Positions 25,229-34,950 of a DNA stretch of 64,000 bases are shown in pieces. Numbering within the stretch: the first letter of the stretch is position 1; the number at the start of each line of letters is the position of its first letter. A program made the position numbers and the translations under genes. Under the pieces are notes generated by a model. It did not search any database and had not been told where the DNA came from. It was given only the letters and a program-made list of their open reading frames with translations. The stretch is from Peribacillus sp044761665 (lineage in GTDB: Bacteria; Bacillota; Bacilli; Bacillales; DSM-1321), in the NCBI RefSeq assembly GCF_044761665.1, contig NZ_JBIWCW010000008.1, positions 71,335 to 135,334 on the forward strand, written 5' to 3'.

Positions 25229-25357
25229 AGGTCTAAAGTCTATATATTGATTGTAGACATCGTTCTAGTGTTTCTTTAAAATTAAGGATATTAGATAATG
25301 GGTTTATTTATCACTAAAGTTATTATTTGCTTGGGATGGAAAGGAAGGAGCGATAAT

Positions 25358-25753
25358 ATGGAATTATTTTCGAATACTTTTCAGTCACTGGAAAACGCTC
25401 TGAATTATTCTAGTACGAAACAAAAGGTTACTTCGCAAAATATAGCAAATTCAGATACGCCAAATTACAAGGCGAAAGATGTCTCCAATACAAAGTCTTT
25501 TCAAACAGAACTTGATGCAGCCATACAATCATATCGTACCGACGAAAGGCACTTTAGCTTTAAATCAGGCGGTAGGTCAACCTCCTCCATTGTTACACAG
25601 CAAAATGTGAATTATAACAGTAACGGTAACAGTGTGGATATTGATAAAGAAATGACGGATCTGGCTACGAACCAAATTTATTATAATGCTGTAACCGATA
25701 GGCTTTCTGGTAAATTCCAGTCATTGGAATCAGTGATTAGGGGTGGTAAGTAA
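25358..25753 (+). CDS. flgB: Flagellar basal-body rod protein FlgB
   Basis: FlgB is the proximal rod protein. ATG 25358 follows AAGGAAGGAG; the frame open to 25298 has no such site. The 131 residues begin MELFSNTFQSLENALNYSST and contain the rod signature QNIANSDTPNYKAKDV (about 29-44). It is the first gene of the fla/che operon, and its stop overlaps the flgC start by one base. Confidence 0.97.
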   Translation: MELFSNTFQSLENALNYSSTKQKVTSQNIANSDTPNYKAKDVSNTKSFQTELDAAIQSYRTDERHFSFKSGGRSTSSIVTQQNVNYNSNGNSVDIDKEMTDLATNQIYYNAVTDRLSGKFQSLESVIRGGK

Positions 25754-26211
25754 TGGGGATTTTTCAAAGTATTAATACGACGGGTTCAGCTTTAACTGCA
25801 CAAAGGCTTCGAATGGATGTCATTTCTGCCAATATGGCCAATGCAGATACAACTCGAGCAGAGTTTGATGCGGATACGGGGGAATGGAAGCCTTATTCAA
25901 GGAAATCAGTCGTTCTGCAAAATAAGGAAGGCAGCTTTGCAAGTTTTCTGGATGCAGCCACCGGGAAAAAGGATAGCTCGGGTGACGGGGTAAAAGTATC
26001 AGGAATCTTGAAAGATGAAACTCCTTTTGAGTTGGATTACAATCCAGATCATCCAGACGCGAATGAAGATGGTTATGTAGAGATGCCAAACGTGGATCCT
26101 CTTAGAGAAATGGTTGATTTAATGAGTGCCACTAGGTCGTATGAAGCTAATGTCACTGTCTTAAATGCATCAAAGGGAATGATGATGAAAGCATTGGAAA
26201 TCGGTAAATAA
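25753..26211 (+). CDS. flgC: Flagellar basal-body rod protein FlgC
   Basis: FlgC is a proximal rod subunit. The 152 residues carry the N-terminal rod motif SALTAQRLRMDVISANMANA, close to the usual NxANxxT pattern, and a C-terminal helix (MVDLMSATRSYEANVTVLNA) that packs with it. The start overlaps the flgB stop; GGGTGG upstream acts as the binding site. Confidence 0.97.
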   Translation: MGIFQSINTTGSALTAQRLRMDVISANMANADTTRAEFDADTGEWKPYSRKSVVLQNKEGSFASFLDAATGKKDSSGDGVKVSGILKDETPFELDYNPDHPDANEDGYVEMPNVDPLREMVDLMSATRSYEANVTVLNASKGMMMKALEIGK

Positions 26212-26232
26212 TTTTGAATGGAGAGTGCATTT

Positions 26233-26541
26233 ATGGAGGGGATTTCTCTTTCGAGTGTAACTAATGCAGGAAATGCATGGAAAAGTGAACAAAGTAAGAC
26301 AAGTACACCATACGAAGCACAGCAAGATTTTGCGTCCGTATTAAAAGAATCTATGAATAAAGTTAATGAAGCCCAGGTTGAGTCTGACAGCCTTACATCG
26401 AAGTTAGCTAATGGAGAAGATGTTGAGCTTCATACAGTGATGATTGCATCGCAAAAAGCCAGTCTGACGATGCAGGCAACATTAGAGGTTCGGAATAAAG
26501 TGGTCGAAGCCTACCAGGAAATGATGAGAATGAGTATTTAA
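26233..26541 (+). CDS. fliE: Flagellar hook-basal body protein FliE
   Basis: FliE joins the MS ring to the rod and is the first export substrate. ATG 26233 is preferred to ATG 26218, because GGAGAG lies seven bases before it whereas nothing precedes 26218; the protein then has 102 residues. The conserved C-terminal half (FASVLKESMNKVNEAQVESD and ASLTMQATLEVRNKVVEAYQ) is typical. Confidence 0.95.
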   Translation: MEGISLSSVTNAGNAWKSEQSKTSTPYEAQQDFASVLKESMNKVNEAQVESDSLTSKLANGEDVELHTVMIASQKASLTMQATLEVRNKVVEAYQEMMRMSI

Positions 26542-26635
26542 CATTCATCTTAAAACCTCATATATAGAGAGAAAAAGTGGCTAGGAGGATAAAGTGCCTC
26601 CTTTCATAAATTCATAGACTGACCGGGGGATTTAA

Positions 26636-28237
26636 ATGAATGATGCACTAGTGAATTTTAAAAATAAAATAACTGGTTTTTGGAGTACACGAAGTAAAAG
26701 GCAAAAAACGATCATGATTGGTTCAGCGGCATTAGTCATCATCATCATCATGATTGTATCATTTTTAACATCCCGAACTACACTAGTTCCCTTATATTCA
26801 AATTTGAAACCATCTGAAACGGGGAGCATTAAGGAGAATTTAGACAGTCAGGGGATACAAAATGAAATTGCGGATAACGGTACCACAATCAAAGTTCCAC
26901 AAGAAAGTGTCGATACGCTCAAAGTGAAACTAGCCGCTGAGGGAATACCGGAGTCCGGTAGTATCGATTACTCTTTCTTCAGTAAAGGTGCAGGGCTAGG
27001 AATGACGGAAAATGAGTTTAATGTTATTAAATTGGATACGATGCAAACGGAATTATCCAATTTAATAAAGAAAATTGATGGGGTAGAGGATGCAAGCGTC
27101 ATGATCACGATTCCTGACAAAGGGGTCTTTGTCAGTGAATCAGCCGGTGAGGCTTCAGCTTCCATCGTATTGAATACGAAACCGGACTATAACTTTGAAG
27201 AGAGTCAAGTTAAATCCCTCTACCATCTTGTTTCAAAAAGTGTTCCCAACCTTCCTACAGATAATATCGTCATCATGAACCAAGATTTTGAGTATTTTGA
27301 CCTAAAAAGTGAAAATTCATCGTTCGGTTCCGCTTTTGAATCTCAAAATGGGATAAAGAAAGAAATAGAACGCGATATACAACGGCAAGTGCAGAACATG
27401 CTAGGAACAATAATGGGCAGAGATAAAGTGGCTGTATCCGTTACGACAGACATTGACTTCACTCAAGAAAATCGCGAAGAAAATTTAGTAGAACCCGTCG
27501 ATGAAGAAAATATGGCAGGGATTGAAATCTCAGCTCAAAGAATCAATGAAACGTATAGTGGTGATGCGGCTGCAGATGGGGGTATTCCTCAAAGTGAAGA
27601 CTCTGCAGATTCATTAGGCTCTAGCTACGTTGAAGGCTCCACAGGTTCAGGTGATTATGAAAAATCCGATGAAACAATAAATAGCGAAGTGAACCGAATT
27701 AAGAAGGAAATTGTCGAAAGTCCATATAAAGTCAAGGATCTAGGAATTCAAGTCATGGTAGAACCGCCTACAGCTGACGATCCAAACTCTTTATCTCAAC
27801 AGAGCGTGGATGATATCACACAAATCTTAAGCACAATTATTCGAACGACTATTGATAAAAAAGCCGAGGGAGAAGAACTAACGGACGATGAATTAAATGA
27901 GAAAATTGCAATCTCCGTTCAACCGTTTAATGGAAAAATGAAGCTTACAGAAGAAGAGATTGGTTCTGACTTGCCAATATGGGTTTACATTATTGGTGGA
28001 GTATTATTGCTAATCATAATCATCCTATTAGTCTTATTCTTCCGTTCAAGACGTCAACGGGATGTGGAAGAGGAATATTTTGAGGAAGTGGAAGAAGAGG
28101 TCGAGTTAGAAGTTCCAAATCTAAACAATGAGAAAGATACGGAAGCCACTTTAAAAAGGAAGCAACTCGAGAAATTGGCTAAAGATAAGCCGGATGAATT
28201 TGCAAAACTATTAAGAAGCTGGATAGCAGAAGATTAG
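26636..28237 (+). CDS. fliF: Flagellar MS-ring protein FliF
   Basis: FliF forms the membrane MS ring on which the motor is built. It has 533 residues. Membrane helices lie at about 25-44 (IMIGSAALVIIIIMIVSFL) and 446-469 (WVYIIGGVLLLIIIILLVLF). The region between holds the YscJ-like ring-building motifs and a variable serine-rich loop near 305-340. The acidic C-terminal tail (about 475-533) binds FliG. A 94-base gap, the largest since flgB, separates it from fliE and contains only the GGGGG binding site. Confidence 0.97.
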   Translation: MNDALVNFKNKITGFWSTRSKRQKTIMIGSAALVIIIIMIVSFLTSRTTLVPLYSNLKPSETGSIKENLDSQGIQNEIADNGTTIKVPQESVDTLKVKLAAEGIPESGSIDYSFFSKGAGLGMTENEFNVIKLDTMQTELSNLIKKIDGVEDASVMITIPDKGVFVSESAGEASASIVLNTKPDYNFEESQVKSLYHLVSKSVPNLPTDNIVIMNQDFEYFDLKSENSSFGSAFESQNGIKKEIERDIQRQVQNMLGTIMGRDKVAVSVTTDIDFTQENREENLVEPVDEENMAGIEISAQRINETYSGDAAADGGIPQSEDSADSLGSSYVEGSTGSGDYEKSDETINSEVNRIKKEIVESPYKVKDLGIQVMVEPPTADDPNSLSQQSVDDITQILSTIIRTTIDKKAEGEELTDDELNEKIAISVQPFNGKMKLTEEEIGSDLPIWVYIIGGVLLLIIIILLVLFFRSRRQRDVEEEYFEEVEEEVELEVPNLNNEKDTEATLKRKQLEKLAKDKPDEFAKLLRSWIAED

Positions 28238-28249
28238 GAGGCCATGAAC

Positions 28250-29269
28250 GTGACAGATAGAAAGAAAAAGGGTGGATTGACAGGTAAACAAAAAGCGGCA
28301 ATCCTCCTTATTTCCTTAGGCCCGGATGTTTCTGCATCCGTATATAAGCATCTTTCAGAAGAAGAAATTGAGAGGTTGACTCTTGAGATATCAGGAGTTA
28401 GAAGCGTTGATACGCGCGACAAGGAAGAGATATTAGAGGAATTCCATAATATTGCTTTAGCTCAGGATTATATTTCACAAGGTGGAATAGGATACGCGAA
28501 ACAGGTTCTAGAAAAGGCGTTAGGGACTGATCAGGCTGCAGCCATCATCAACCGTTTAACATCGTCCTTGCAAGTTCGTCCCTTCGATTTTGCTCGTAAA
28601 GCAGATCCGGGACAGATTCTAAATTTTATTCAAAATGAGCATCCACAGACGATTGCCCTGATCTTATCCTATCTAGATCCGACACAGGCAGGTCAGATAT
28701 TGTCTGAACTGCCTCAAGAAGTACAGGCAGATATTGCAAGAAGGATTGCTTTAATGGATAGCACTTCGCCAGAGATTATCAATGAAGTGGAACAGATCTT
28801 AGAAAGAAAGCTTTCTGCGACCGTTACACAGGACTATACACAAACTGGTGGTGTCGAAGCTGTTGTGGATGTTTTGAATGGTGTCGATCGTTCTACGGAA
28901 CGAACCATCTTGGATGCTCTTGAAATCCAAGATCCTGAACTTGCAGAAGAAATCAAGAAAAGGATGTTTGTCTTTGAAGACATCGTTACTCTGGATGGTA
29001 GAGCCATTCAACGTGTGGTTCGGGAATCTGATAATGAAGATCTTAAACTTGCACTTAAAGTGGCAAGTGAAGAAGTGAAAGATATCGTATTCCGTAATAT
29101 GTCGAAACGGATGGTCGAAACTTTCCAGGAAGAAATGGAATATATGGGACCTGTTCGACTGCGTGACGTAGAAGAAGCACAATCAAGAATCGTTGCTGTT
29201 ATTCGCCGCCTTGAAGAAACTGGCGAGATTGTAATCGCCCGCGGCGGAGGGGATGATATTATTGTCTAG
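28250..29269 (+). CDS. fliG: Flagellar motor switch protein FliG
   Basis: FliG transmits torque from the stator to the rotor. GTG 28250 is preferred to ATG 28244 because AGGAGG (28236-28241) then sits at eight bases instead of two; the protein has 339 residues, close to B. subtilis. The N-domain begins LTGKQKAAILLISLGPDVSA; the middle domain carries the EHPQ motif (NEHPQTIALILSYLDP); the C-domain includes the charged torque helix (FVFEDIVTLDGRAIQRVVRE). Confidence 0.95.
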   Translation: MTDRKKKGGLTGKQKAAILLISLGPDVSASVYKHLSEEEIERLTLEISGVRSVDTRDKEEILEEFHNIALAQDYISQGGIGYAKQVLEKALGTDQAAAIINRLTSSLQVRPFDFARKADPGQILNFIQNEHPQTIALILSYLDPTQAGQILSELPQEVQADIARRIALMDSTSPEIINEVEQILERKLSATVTQDYTQTGGVEAVVDVLNGVDRSTERTILDALEIQDPELAEEIKKRMFVFEDIVTLDGRAIQRVVRESDNEDLKLALKVASEEVKDIVFRNMSKRMVETFQEEMEYMGPVRLRDVEEAQSRIVAVIRRLEETGEIVIARGGGDDIIV

Positions 29270-30023
29270 AATTATAAAGTCCCATCAGGCAAAGCAAGAA
29301 GAAAGTAAGAAAATCGCGATTAAAATCCGCCAGTTCGACATTCATGCAACAGAAAACGATGACGGGCAAGTCACCAACCATTACCAGCCTGATGAATCCT
29401 GTTATCAAGCAAAACAAGAAGCGGATGCCATACTAATAGAAGCAAGGCGTCAAGCCGAAGCAATGGTCGAAGAAATACAACAAGCAAGGGATTATTGGGA
29501 GCAACAGGAAAAAAAACTGTACATCGAACAGGCGCAAAAAGAGGGATACCAGCAGGGGATTGAAGATGGGATTCAAAAAGGTTATAACGAGATTGCAGGG
29601 GATATCGCTTTCGCAAAAGAAGTGGTTGAGGCATCCAAAAATGATTATCAGCAGCATCTTGAATCCTCAGAATCGGTCATACTCGATTTAGCCTTAAACG
29701 TGGCCAAAAAAATTATTGGACGGCAACTGGAAAATGAGCAAGAAACTTTTTTGTCTCTCGTTAAGGGGGCAATTAAAGAAGCCAAGGATTACCGAGAAGT
29801 GCAGATTCACATTCATCCTGCACGATACCATTCCATTCTTTCTCATAAAGAAGAACTAATTTCAATCTTTCCAAAAGATACGGAATTATATATTTATCCT
29901 GACGATGAGTTGAAAGAAAGCAGTTGTATCATAGAGTCGGAGAATGGAAGAATTGATGCAAGCGTCGATAGCCAACTACAAGAGATAAAGGTGAAACTAA
30001 CCGAATTGCTGGAAGGGGAATAA
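29253..30023 (+). CDS. fliH: Flagellar export apparatus stator FliH
   Basis: FliH regulates the export ATPase FliI. The reading from ATG 29253 has 256 residues and overlaps fliG by 17 bases; a TTG at 29262 with better spacing to GGAGG is an alternative. A long Glu/Gln-rich coiled coil (about 45-130) with GxxxG-like spacing (GYQQGIEDGIQKGYNEIAGD) leads to the C-terminal FliI-binding domain (about 140-256). Confidence 0.92.
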   Translation: MILLSRIIKSHQAKQEESKKIAIKIRQFDIHATENDDGQVTNHYQPDESCYQAKQEADAILIEARRQAEAMVEEIQQARDYWEQQEKKLYIEQAQKEGYQQGIEDGIQKGYNEIAGDIAFAKEVVEASKNDYQQHLESSESVILDLALNVAKKIIGRQLENEQETFLSLVKGAIKEAKDYREVQIHIHPARYHSILSHKEELISIFPKDTELYIYPDDELKESSCIIESENGRIDASVDSQLQEIKVKLTELLEGE

Positions 30024-30025
30024 AA

Positions 30026-31351
30026 ATGAAAGCGAGAGACCTCATACCCTTTATTGATGAAGTCGATACATTTAAACATTATGGACGAGTCAAGCGAGTA
30101 GTAGGGTTAATGATAGAATCTCAAGGACCTGAAAGCTCTGTAGGCGACGTCTGTTATATCTATACTGGTGTTCGAAAAAAGAAAAAACCGATACTGGCTG
30201 AAGTTGTCGGTTTCCGAGACGAAATGGTCATTTTAATGCCTTTTACAGCTGTAAGTGATATTGCACCAGGGTGCATAGTCGAAGGAAGCGGACGTAGCCT
30301 TGAAATAAAAGTTGGAAGCGGATTGATTGGGAAGGTTGTCGATCCTCTCGGGTATCCCATCGACCAATCCCTGCTTCCAAAGGGACTGGCTACTGTACCA
30401 GTCGATCAAGATCCTCCAAATCCAATGGAACGGCCGCCCATTGATGAACCAATTGATGTGGGCGTCAGGGTGATTGATAGTTTACTAACAGTGGGGAAAG
30501 GACAACGCGTCGGTATTTTCGCTGGGAGCGGTGTAGGAAAAAGTACCTTGCTCGGTATGGTGGCCAGGAATACGACAGCTGACTTAAATGTGATTGGACT
30601 TGTGGGAGAACGTGGCCGAGAGGTTCGGGAATTCATTGAGAAAGATCTTGGCCCAGAAGGATTAGCTCGTTCCATCGTTGTGGTTGCAACTTCAGATCAG
30701 CCAGCTTTGATGCGGATTAAAGGAGCGATGACAGCAACTGCCATTGCTGAATATTTCCGTGACAAAGGGTTGAATGTCATGTTGATGATGGACTCTGTTA
30801 CCAGGGTGGCGATGGCTCAACGAGAAATTGGCCTCGCTGTAGGGGAGCCCCCTACTACAAAAGGGTATACACCATCAGTGTTCGCGATTCTACCAAGACT
30901 TTTAGAAAGAACAGGAACAAATAAGCAAGGTTCCATCACCGCCTTTTATACAGTTCTTGTCGATGGGGACGATATGAATGAACCGATTGCTGACGCAGTA
31001 CGGGGAATCTTGGATGGACATTTCATCTTAGACCGGAGTTTAGCCAATAAAGGCCAGTTTCCCGCACTCAATGTATTAAAGAGCATCAGCCGTGTCATGA
31101 ATAACATCGTTGGGGAAAGACATAAAAAGTCGGCGGAAGCACTAAGGGCGAACCTATCAACCTATATGGAGTCGGAAGATTTAATCAATATAGGAGCTTA
31201 TAAAAGGGGTTCTTCGAAGGAAATAGATAATTCCATAAAGCGCTACCCGGAAATCATTTCATTTTTGAAGCAGGGCACCCATGAAAAGGCGCCTAAAGAC
31301 ATGAGTATAGGAAACCTCGTAGATTTGATGGAAAGAGGTGAGCAGCTATGA
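30026..31351 (+). CDS. fliI: Flagellum-specific export ATPase FliI
   Basis: FliI energises unfolding and export of flagellar subunits. The 441 residues are F1-beta-like: P-loop GIFAGSGVGKSTLLG (about 165-179), Walker B LNVMLMMDSVTRVAMAQREI near 250-270, and the export-ATPase segment ERTGTNKQGSITAFYTVLVD. The N-terminal part (about 1-25) binds FliH. It starts three bases after fliH and its last four bases overlap fliJ. Confidence 0.98.
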   Translation: MKARDLIPFIDEVDTFKHYGRVKRVVGLMIESQGPESSVGDVCYIYTGVRKKKKPILAEVVGFRDEMVILMPFTAVSDIAPGCIVEGSGRSLEIKVGSGLIGKVVDPLGYPIDQSLLPKGLATVPVDQDPPNPMERPPIDEPIDVGVRVIDSLLTVGKGQRVGIFAGSGVGKSTLLGMVARNTTADLNVIGLVGERGREVREFIEKDLGPEGLARSIVVVATSDQPALMRIKGAMTATAIAEYFRDKGLNVMLMMDSVTRVAMAQREIGLAVGEPPTTKGYTPSVFAILPRLLERTGTNKQGSITAFYTVLVDGDDMNEPIADAVRGILDGHFILDRSLANKGQFPALNVLKSISRVMNNIVGERHKKSAEALRANLSTYMESEDLINIGAYKRGSSKEIDNSIKRYPEIISFLKQGTHEKAPKDMSIGNLVDLMERGEQL

Positions 31352-31791
31352 TTTATCAGTATAAATTCGAAAAGATCTTAACTATAAAAGAAAAAGAAAA
31401 AAGGGATGCCCTTTCTAAATATAATGCTGCTCTTAAAAATTTCGAAGAGTTGGCAGGTGAATTATACAAATTTTTGAAGAAAAAAGAGGATTTACTTGCA
31501 TTTCAACAGGAAAAGCTTAAAAACGGTTTGTCCATTCAAGAAATTCGGCATCATCAGTTGTTTATGGACAACCTCGAAAAGCTCATAAGCATTAGCCAGG
31601 AGGAAGTCATAGAAGCTCGCTATAAAATGAATGTACTGCAAGATGTATTGATGGAGAGAAATATTGAGGTTAAGAAGTACGAGAAAATGAAAGAAAACGA
31701 TTTTCATAAATTCCTGGATATCTTGAAGGAAGCCGAGAATAAACAAATGGATGAAGTATCTATCAGGCAATTCTTAAGCAAAGGGCGTTAG
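31348..31791 (+). CDS. fliJ: Flagellar export chaperone FliJ
   Basis: FliJ is the coiled-coil stalk of the FliI hexamer. The 147 residues are almost entirely helical and highly charged, with no membrane segment. The N-terminus YQYKFEKILTIKEKEKRDAL is typical of the family. The ATGA start overlaps the end of fliI. Confidence 0.94.
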   Translation: MIYQYKFEKILTIKEKEKRDALSKYNAALKNFEELAGELYKFLKKKEDLLAFQQEKLKNGLSIQEIRHHQLFMDNLEKLISISQEEVIEARYKMNVLQDVLMERNIEVKKYEKMKENDFHKFLDILKEAENKQMDEVSIRQFLSKGR

Positions 31792-31799
31792 GTGATAGA

Positions 31800-32414
31800 A
31801 TGCGTAAAAAAGGTGAACCGAATGAATTGGATGAATTGGAAGAAAATAAAATAAGTAAATTTCAATGGTTTCTTGTCATCTTTATCCCTTTGGTTTTTGC
31901 GGTGACTGTTGCGTTGATCGTTTTCACTGTTGCTGGAGTTAATGTCATGGAAAAGGCTAAGGAGTTGTCCGGGAAAATCCACTTAACTGAGCTATTTCAA
32001 AAAGATGATGAAAAGGAAAAACCACCGCAGATAGGTAAGGATTCAAAAAGATTGGCAAAATTAGAAACTGAAATAAAGAGTAAGGAAAAAGAGATAGAGA
32101 AGCTCGAAAGCATCATTGATACCCGTGACAAGGCTGTCGAAAAGGCCGAGGCAGATAAACAGCAGCTACAAACACAATTGAATGAGCTAAAAGAAAGCCA
32201 AGATGGAAGTAAACGGGCATTCAAGGATATCATACGCACATATGAAACGATGGCCCCCAAAAAATCAGCGCCTATCATTACAGAGATGAATGATGAAGAC
32301 GCCGTGAAGATCTTGGCAAGTATGAAAGCTGATACTTTAGCGAAGGTATTGGAGCAGATGACCACAGCAGATGCTGCCAGGTTAACGAAGAAACTAACGG
32401 AACAGAATACGTAA
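31800..32414 (+). CDS. ylxF: YlxF, MotE-like magnesium-transporter-domain protein
   Basis: This 204-residue protein has one membrane helix (about 20-43, WFLVIFIPLVFAVTVALIVF), a coiled coil (about 80-135) and a C-terminal domain like the N-domain of MgtE (DEDAVKILASMKADTLAKVL, about 160-200). It is conserved between fliJ and fliK in Bacillus. MotE-type proteins chaperone the stator protein MotC in other bacteria; a similar role here is inference. Confidence 0.88.
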   Translation: MRKKGEPNELDELEENKISKFQWFLVIFIPLVFAVTVALIVFTVAGVNVMEKAKELSGKIHLTELFQKDDEKEKPPQIGKDSKRLAKLETEIKSKEKEIEKLESIIDTRDKAVEKAEADKQQLQTQLNELKESQDGSKRAFKDIIRTYETMAPKKSAPIITEMNDEDAVKILASMKADTLAKVLEQMTTADAARLTKKLTEQNT

Positions 32415-32442
32415 AGTCACATGAAAGGAGGTGATTTCAAAA

Positions 32443-33837
32443 GTGAATACGAACATTAATTCAATGCTAGCTTCTACATCGGTCACTCCAAAATTACAAC
32501 CTAATCAAAGCCAAGGCTCAAATGCTCAATTTGGATCCGCTCTTCAATCGGCATTAACTTTGGAAACGGACTCAGTAAATATTATGGATACAGAATCTCT
32601 TACTCTTTCCGATGAAAAACTCTCCACACTTAAGGATTTGGTGGATTTCTTGAAACAAACCAGCTTAAGTGATCTTGAAGAAGGAATAGCGGATGAGGAT
32701 TTGTTAATAAATGATTCTTCAAGCTCAGGAGCATTACTTTTACAGGTACTGAAAGGTCTTACCGGCGATGATTCTAGACTTGAGGATTTTTTTAAAAGTA
32801 TCGATGAACTTGATTTAAATCAAGAGCAGGAAGAGGAGATATCACTCGACTCTCAAAGTCTTCTCGGTGCGAATGTCATGGAACTATACACAATCCTCAA
32901 ACAAGTTGCATCTTTGAGCGAAGAAGAGTGGCAACAGCTACCCATAGAAGGGACCGCTAACCTTTTAAAACTGGTGAAAGTACAGGAACTTCTATTAGAA
33001 AATAAAGATATTACACAAGATGAGGCATCCCTCCAGAAGCAAGTGAAGAATGTGCTTGAAGGAATAACAGGAAAGCTTGAAAAATGGATGTCTAATGAGC
33101 AACAGAAAAAAAGCGGAGAAATTGATTTTTCAGTTCTAGTGGACAAAGGGCAGAATAAATCCCTTGAAACGGTGAGGAATGCATTTTCTAGAATAGTAGA
33201 GGCTGAAAAAGCAGGAAATAAACAAGGCCTGGGATTACCATTCCAAATTGTAAAGCCAACTCAGTTTAAGTTCACTCTCAGTAATAATGGACAGGCAGAT
33301 GGACCTGCTGTTCTGAATACAGAGGAAAACACCAACCTAAATCCAAATGTTCCCGTTCAAATGAGCAAGATAGAACAATTGGTCTTGACAGCTTCCAAAG
33401 GTGGACAGACTGTCAATCAGGATGAATTCATCAAGCAATTTGAATCTATTTTGAACAAATCTAATTTCTCCGGAACTAATGGCGTAAATAAGCTATTAAT
33501 CAGACTGAACCCTGAACATCTGGGCTCGCTCAGAATTGAATTGATTCAAAAAGATGGGATGATGACAGCAAGGATCTTGGCCGCTACAGCACAAGCAAAG
33601 GATATGCTGGACAACCAGGTTCAAGGCTTAAAGCAAGCCTTTAGCGGTCAAAACGTTCAAATTGAAAAAATTGAAATAGCACAAACCTTCAACTCTTTCA
33701 ATTCAGAGAAATTCAGCCAGAAAGAGGCAGAGGATCAAAGTAGACAGCAACAAGAAAGTAAGCAAGAAAGTAAGGAAGAATCGGATGGTGAATTTACAGG
33801 TTCTTTTGCGGAAGCTCTGTTAAATATGGAAGTGTAG
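32443..33837 (+). CDS. fliK: Flagellar hook-length control protein FliK
   Basis: FliK measures the hook and switches export specificity through FlhB. GTG 32443 is preferred because the near-perfect anti-16S sequence AAGGAGGTGAT (32425-32435) lies seven bases upstream and itself contains the earlier in-frame GTG 32431. The protein has 464 residues: a variable Ser/Gln/Glu-rich ruler part, then the C-terminal domain (about 340-430) with LLIRLNPEHLGSLRIELIQK. The tail is Gln/Glu/Ser-rich. Confidence 0.94.
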   Translation: MNTNINSMLASTSVTPKLQPNQSQGSNAQFGSALQSALTLETDSVNIMDTESLTLSDEKLSTLKDLVDFLKQTSLSDLEEGIADEDLLINDSSSSGALLLQVLKGLTGDDSRLEDFFKSIDELDLNQEQEEEISLDSQSLLGANVMELYTILKQVASLSEEEWQQLPIEGTANLLKLVKVQELLLENKDITQDEASLQKQVKNVLEGITGKLEKWMSNEQQKKSGEIDFSVLVDKGQNKSLETVRNAFSRIVEAEKAGNKQGLGLPFQIVKPTQFKFTLSNNGQADGPAVLNTEENTNLNPNVPVQMSKIEQLVLTASKGGQTVNQDEFIKQFESILNKSNFSGTNGVNKLLIRLNPEHLGSLRIELIQKDGMMTARILAATAQAKDMLDNQVQGLKQAFSGQNVQIEKIEIAQTFNSFNSEKFSQKEAEDQSRQQQESKQESKEESDGEFTGSFAEALLNMEV

Positions 33838-33845
33838 GTGAAGAG

Positions 33846-34481
33846 ATGACGACAATTGACACATCATTAATGTTATCAAACTATCAAACTGAAACAAGAA
33901 AAACGGGTGACGCACTAGGGAAAGATGATTTCCTGAAATTATTGCTAACCCAGTTGCAAAACCAAGATCCTTCAAGCCCAATGGACAATTCAGAGTTTAT
34001 CGCACAAATGGCCACTTTTTCATCATTAGAACAGATGGTGAATATCGGGACCAAAATGGATGTGTTGATAGGAGCTAATCAGCAAACTAGTTTAATGAAT
34101 TATAACTCCTTTGTTGGTAAAGAAGTGACCTGGCATAAACTCGATGAGGGTGATGAGAACCTTGCTATTGAAGAAGGGACAGGCATCGTGGATTCAATTC
34201 AATTTAAAGGAGATAAAGTTTATTTCCTTTTAGAGGATGGGACGAAACTCGAACCGGCGAATATTTCAGCCATGAAGCAGACAGGGACTGGGGCGAACAG
34301 CCTGACGACGGCAAGCGAACTGATTGGTAAAAAGGTCAGTTGGAATGATGAAATAAACGGGGAACAGTCGGCCATCGTCACTTCGGTATCGATGAATCAT
34401 GGTAAGCTGCAAATCGAAGTGAATGATGAAACAGGCACAAAATTAACTAGAGAGCAATTGATCAAAATAGCTGGCGCTTAA
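33846..34481 (+). CDS. flgD: Flagellar hook assembly protein FlgD
   Basis: FlgD is the scaffold that caps the growing hook. The 211 residues begin with the signature GKDDFLKLLLTQLQNQDPSS followed by DNSEFIAQMATFSSLEQMVN. The C-terminal half is a beta-rich domain, here longer than in B. subtilis YlxG/FlgD (about 140 residues), and seems to hold two similar beta units (GKEVTWHKLDEG near 92 and GKKVSWNDEING near 165). Confidence 0.94.
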   Translation: MTTIDTSLMLSNYQTETRKTGDALGKDDFLKLLLTQLQNQDPSSPMDNSEFIAQMATFSSLEQMVNIGTKMDVLIGANQQTSLMNYNSFVGKEVTWHKLDEGDENLAIEEGTGIVDSIQFKGDKVYFLLEDGTKLEPANISAMKQTGTGANSLTTASELIGKKVSWNDEINGEQSAIVTSVSMNHGKLQIEVNDETGTKLTREQLIKIAGA

Positions 34482-34492
34482 GGAGCGGACCA

Positions 34493-34873
34493 ATGAATAA
34501 ACTAGGCTTTCAAGTAAATTCCGCTCAAGCGACACCACTGATGAAATCACCCTTGAGACAAAGGAAAGCGACCCAGCAAGGATTTCAACAGCATTTTGAA
34601 ACAGCTGTAGCCCTTGAAAAACTTACAATCAGTAAACACGCCCAAATGCGGATGAATCAAAGAAAAATAGAAATAAATCAGCAAACTTGGGACCGAATTG
34701 CCGATAAAGCAATTGAAGCCAAAAAAATGGGGGTGACCGAGTCACTCATCATCACCGATAATGCGGCGCTCGTTATCAGCACGAAAAATAACATAGTCAT
34801 CACAGTCATGGACCGAGATGAAGCATCGTCTCAAATTTTTACAAATATCAATGGAACCATATTATTGGATTAA
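34493..34873 (+). CDS. Flagellar operon protein of the TIGR02530 type
   Basis: This 126-residue protein is found between flgD and flgE in many Firmicutes flagellar operons. The conserved core runs from SKHAQMRMNQRKIEINQQTW to DNAALVISTKNNIVITVMDR. There is no signal or membrane segment. The N-terminal 40 residues are basic and poorly conserved. Function is not established; the constant position next to hook genes suggests a part in hook assembly. The name rests on recognition of the pattern, not on a search. Confidence 0.85.
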   Translation: MNKLGFQVNSAQATPLMKSPLRQRKATQQGFQQHFETAVALEKLTISKHAQMRMNQRKIEINQQTWDRIADKAIEAKKMGVTESLIITDNAALVISTKNNIVITVMDRDEASSQIFTNINGTILLD

Positions 34874-34950
34874 TGGGCCGGCCCTAGTATAGGAAGCCTT
34901 GACTGTGGAATGACAGAAGCAGTCGCTAAAATGAAAGGGGAACGTTTAAT

